Origin: Rhodospirillaceae bacterium
GTDB lineage: Bacteria > Pseudomonadota > Alphaproteobacteria > Thalassobaculales > Thalassobaculaceae
Direction: 5' to 3'
DNA length: 64,000 nt
Assembly: GCA_018401495.1 (NCBI GenBank)
Contig: JAGYJX010000031.1
Span: 62,001-126,000 of the forward strand
Below, in pieces: positions 62,982 through 64,000 of this stretch. The notes beneath the pieces were generated by a model. It searched no databases, was not told the origin of the DNA, and saw only the letters and a list, made by a program, of their open reading frames with translations. The position numbers and the translations under genes are program-made. How positions within the stretch are numbered: position 1 is the first letter of the stretch; every line of letters begins with the position of its first letter.

Positions 62982-64000
62982 ATGCAGTCCACCAGCCGGT
63001 CCTTCAAGGCGAACGCCCACCGGGCGCTCAACGACGCCGTGCTGCAGCGCGCGCTCGGCAACATCAAGACCGGCTTCCAGGAGAAGCGACGCCGGGTCGT
63101 GGAAGCGCTGCCCGAGTTCGAGGCGCTGCGCGACAGCGGGCGGGACATCAAGAACCACACCCTGGCGCATCTCGACTTCTACCTCGAACGGTTCGAGGAG
63201 AAGGTGATCGCCAACGGCGGGACGGTGCACTGGTGCCGGACACCGGCCGAGGCGCGAGAGACCATCCTGGCGATCTGCCGGCGCCGCGAGGCCCGCACCG
63301 TCACCAAAGGCAAGTCGATGGTGGCCGAGGAGATCGGCCTCAACGCGTTCCTGGAGGCGAACGCGATCGAGCCGGTGGAGACCGATCTCGGCGAGTACAT
63401 CATCCAGATCCGAAACGAGCCGCCGAGCCACATCATCGCGCCGGCCATTCACGTGACGCGCGAACAGATCGCCGAGGACTTTCGCCGCCATCACACGGAG
63501 CTGGACCCGGCGCGCCGGCTGGAGGAGCCCGGCGACTTCACCGACGAGGCGCGAGCCCAGCTTCGCGACCGCTATTTCCAAGCCGATGTCGGCATCACCG
63601 GGGCCAATTTCCTGATCGCCGAGACCGGATCCACCGTGATCGTCACCAACGAGGGCAACGGGGACATGACCCAGCTCCTCGGCAAGTGCCACGTGGTGAT
63701 CGCCAGCCTGGAGAAGGTCGTCCCGACCCTCGACGACGCGGCCACCATCCTGCGCCTGCTGGCCCGCTCGGCGACCGGTCAGGAGATGTCGGTCTACACC
63801 ACCTTCTCGACCGGGCCGCGCCGGCCCGACGACCTCGACGGCCCGGAGGAGTTCCACGTCGTGCTGCTCGACAACGGCCGCTCGGCGATGCTCGGGACCC
63901 AGTTCCAGGACATGCTGCGCTGCATCCGGTGTGCGGCCTGCATGAACCACTGCCCGGTCTACGCCGCCGTCGGCGGCCACGCCTATGGCTGGGTCTATCC
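62982..64000 (+). CDS. lutB: L-lactate utilisation protein LutB (LldF), 3' end missing
   Basis: The iron-sulfur subunit of the LutABC L-lactate dehydrogenase. The first 339 residues are present; the full protein is about 470. Features: SMVAEEIGLNAFLE, GANFLIAETGSTVIVTNEGN, and the first ferredoxin-type cluster CIRCAACMNHCPVY at the window edge. ATG at 62982 with GGAGAG upstream. No lutC is seen; it may follow beyond the window. Confidence 0.94.
   Translation, partial: MQSTSRSFKANAHRALNDAVLQRALGNIKTGFQEKRRRVVEALPEFEALRDSGRDIKNHTLAHLDFYLERFEEKVIANGGTVHWCRTPAEARETILAICRRREARTVTKGKSMVAEEIGLNAFLEANAIEPVETDLGEYIIQIRNEPPSHIIAPAIHVTREQIAEDFRRHHTELDPARRLEEPGDFTDEARAQLRDRYFQADVGITGANFLIAETGSTVIVTNEGNGDMTQLLGKCHVVIASLEKVVPTLDDAATILRLLARSATGQEMSVYTTFSTGPRRPDDLDGPEEFHVVLLDNGRSAMLGTQFQDMLRCIRCAACMNHCPVYAAVGGHAYGWVY

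Overview
The window is 64 kb of very GC-rich, densely packed bacterial DNA. It looks like an alphaproteobacterial chromosome, most like the Rhodospirillales and relatives. The support is a CcrM-type GANTC methyltransferase, PodJ-type polarity proteins, the large NAD-dependent glutamate dehydrogenase, HemJ, a Tim44-domain protein next to mltA, and the gene order hemE | intergenic gap | PPSR-maf-coaE-dnaQ-secB, which resembles the Caulobacter origin region. No phage, transposon, CRISPR array or rRNA was found. One tRNA (Gln-TTG) is present.

Layout. 1-3.2 kb: 3' part of NAD-glutamate dehydrogenase. 3.2-8.6 kb: STAS-like protein, UMF1-type transporter, then (minus) radical SAM protein, rnhB and ccrM. 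8.4-18.6 kb: DUF4169 and kinase-like pair, glycosyltransferase, moaB, soluble lytic transglycosylase, uracil-DNA glycosylase, ETF-ubiquinone oxidoreductase, TPR lipoprotein, ispE. 18.6-23.4 kb: three consecutive minus-strand genes sharing a PodJ-type N-terminal domain. 23.5-31.4 kb: tRNA-Gln, adenylate cyclase, methyltransferase, metallo-beta-lactamase-fold protein, MFS carrier, OmpR-type regulator, DUF427, hydrolase, ribA. 31.4-39.6 kb: a hypothetical protein behind a near-consensus sigma-54 promoter, an L,D-transpeptidase, a four-gene operon (cupin oxygenase, two sulfotransferases, yggS), a porin and a DUF3576 lipoprotein. 39.6-62 kb: the origin-proximal block leuS-lptE-holA / parB-parA-rsmG-mnmG-mnmE / ogt, dienelactone hydrolase, quinone reductase / rho, hemJ, hemE / putative oriC / PPSR-maf-coaE-dnaQ / secB, phosphatase, fxsA / tim44-mltA. 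62-64 kb: lutA and the start of lutB.

How it fits together. The central theme is chromosome replication, segregation and polarity. A candidate oriC lies between hemE and the PPSR gene. Three parS palindromes sit within 3.2 kb of each other beside parAB. CcrM lies 50 kb away with GANTC sites in its own leader. PodJ-type proteins, which in Caulobacter organise a cell pole, lie in between.

Quality warning. About 40 single-base frameshifts interrupt genes that must work (leuS, rho, mnmG, mnmE, parB, dnaQ, secB, ccrM, ispE and others). In almost every case removing one base restores a full conserved reading frame, so I read these as sequencing or assembly errors. Coordinates of broken genes span the whole reconstructed gene.
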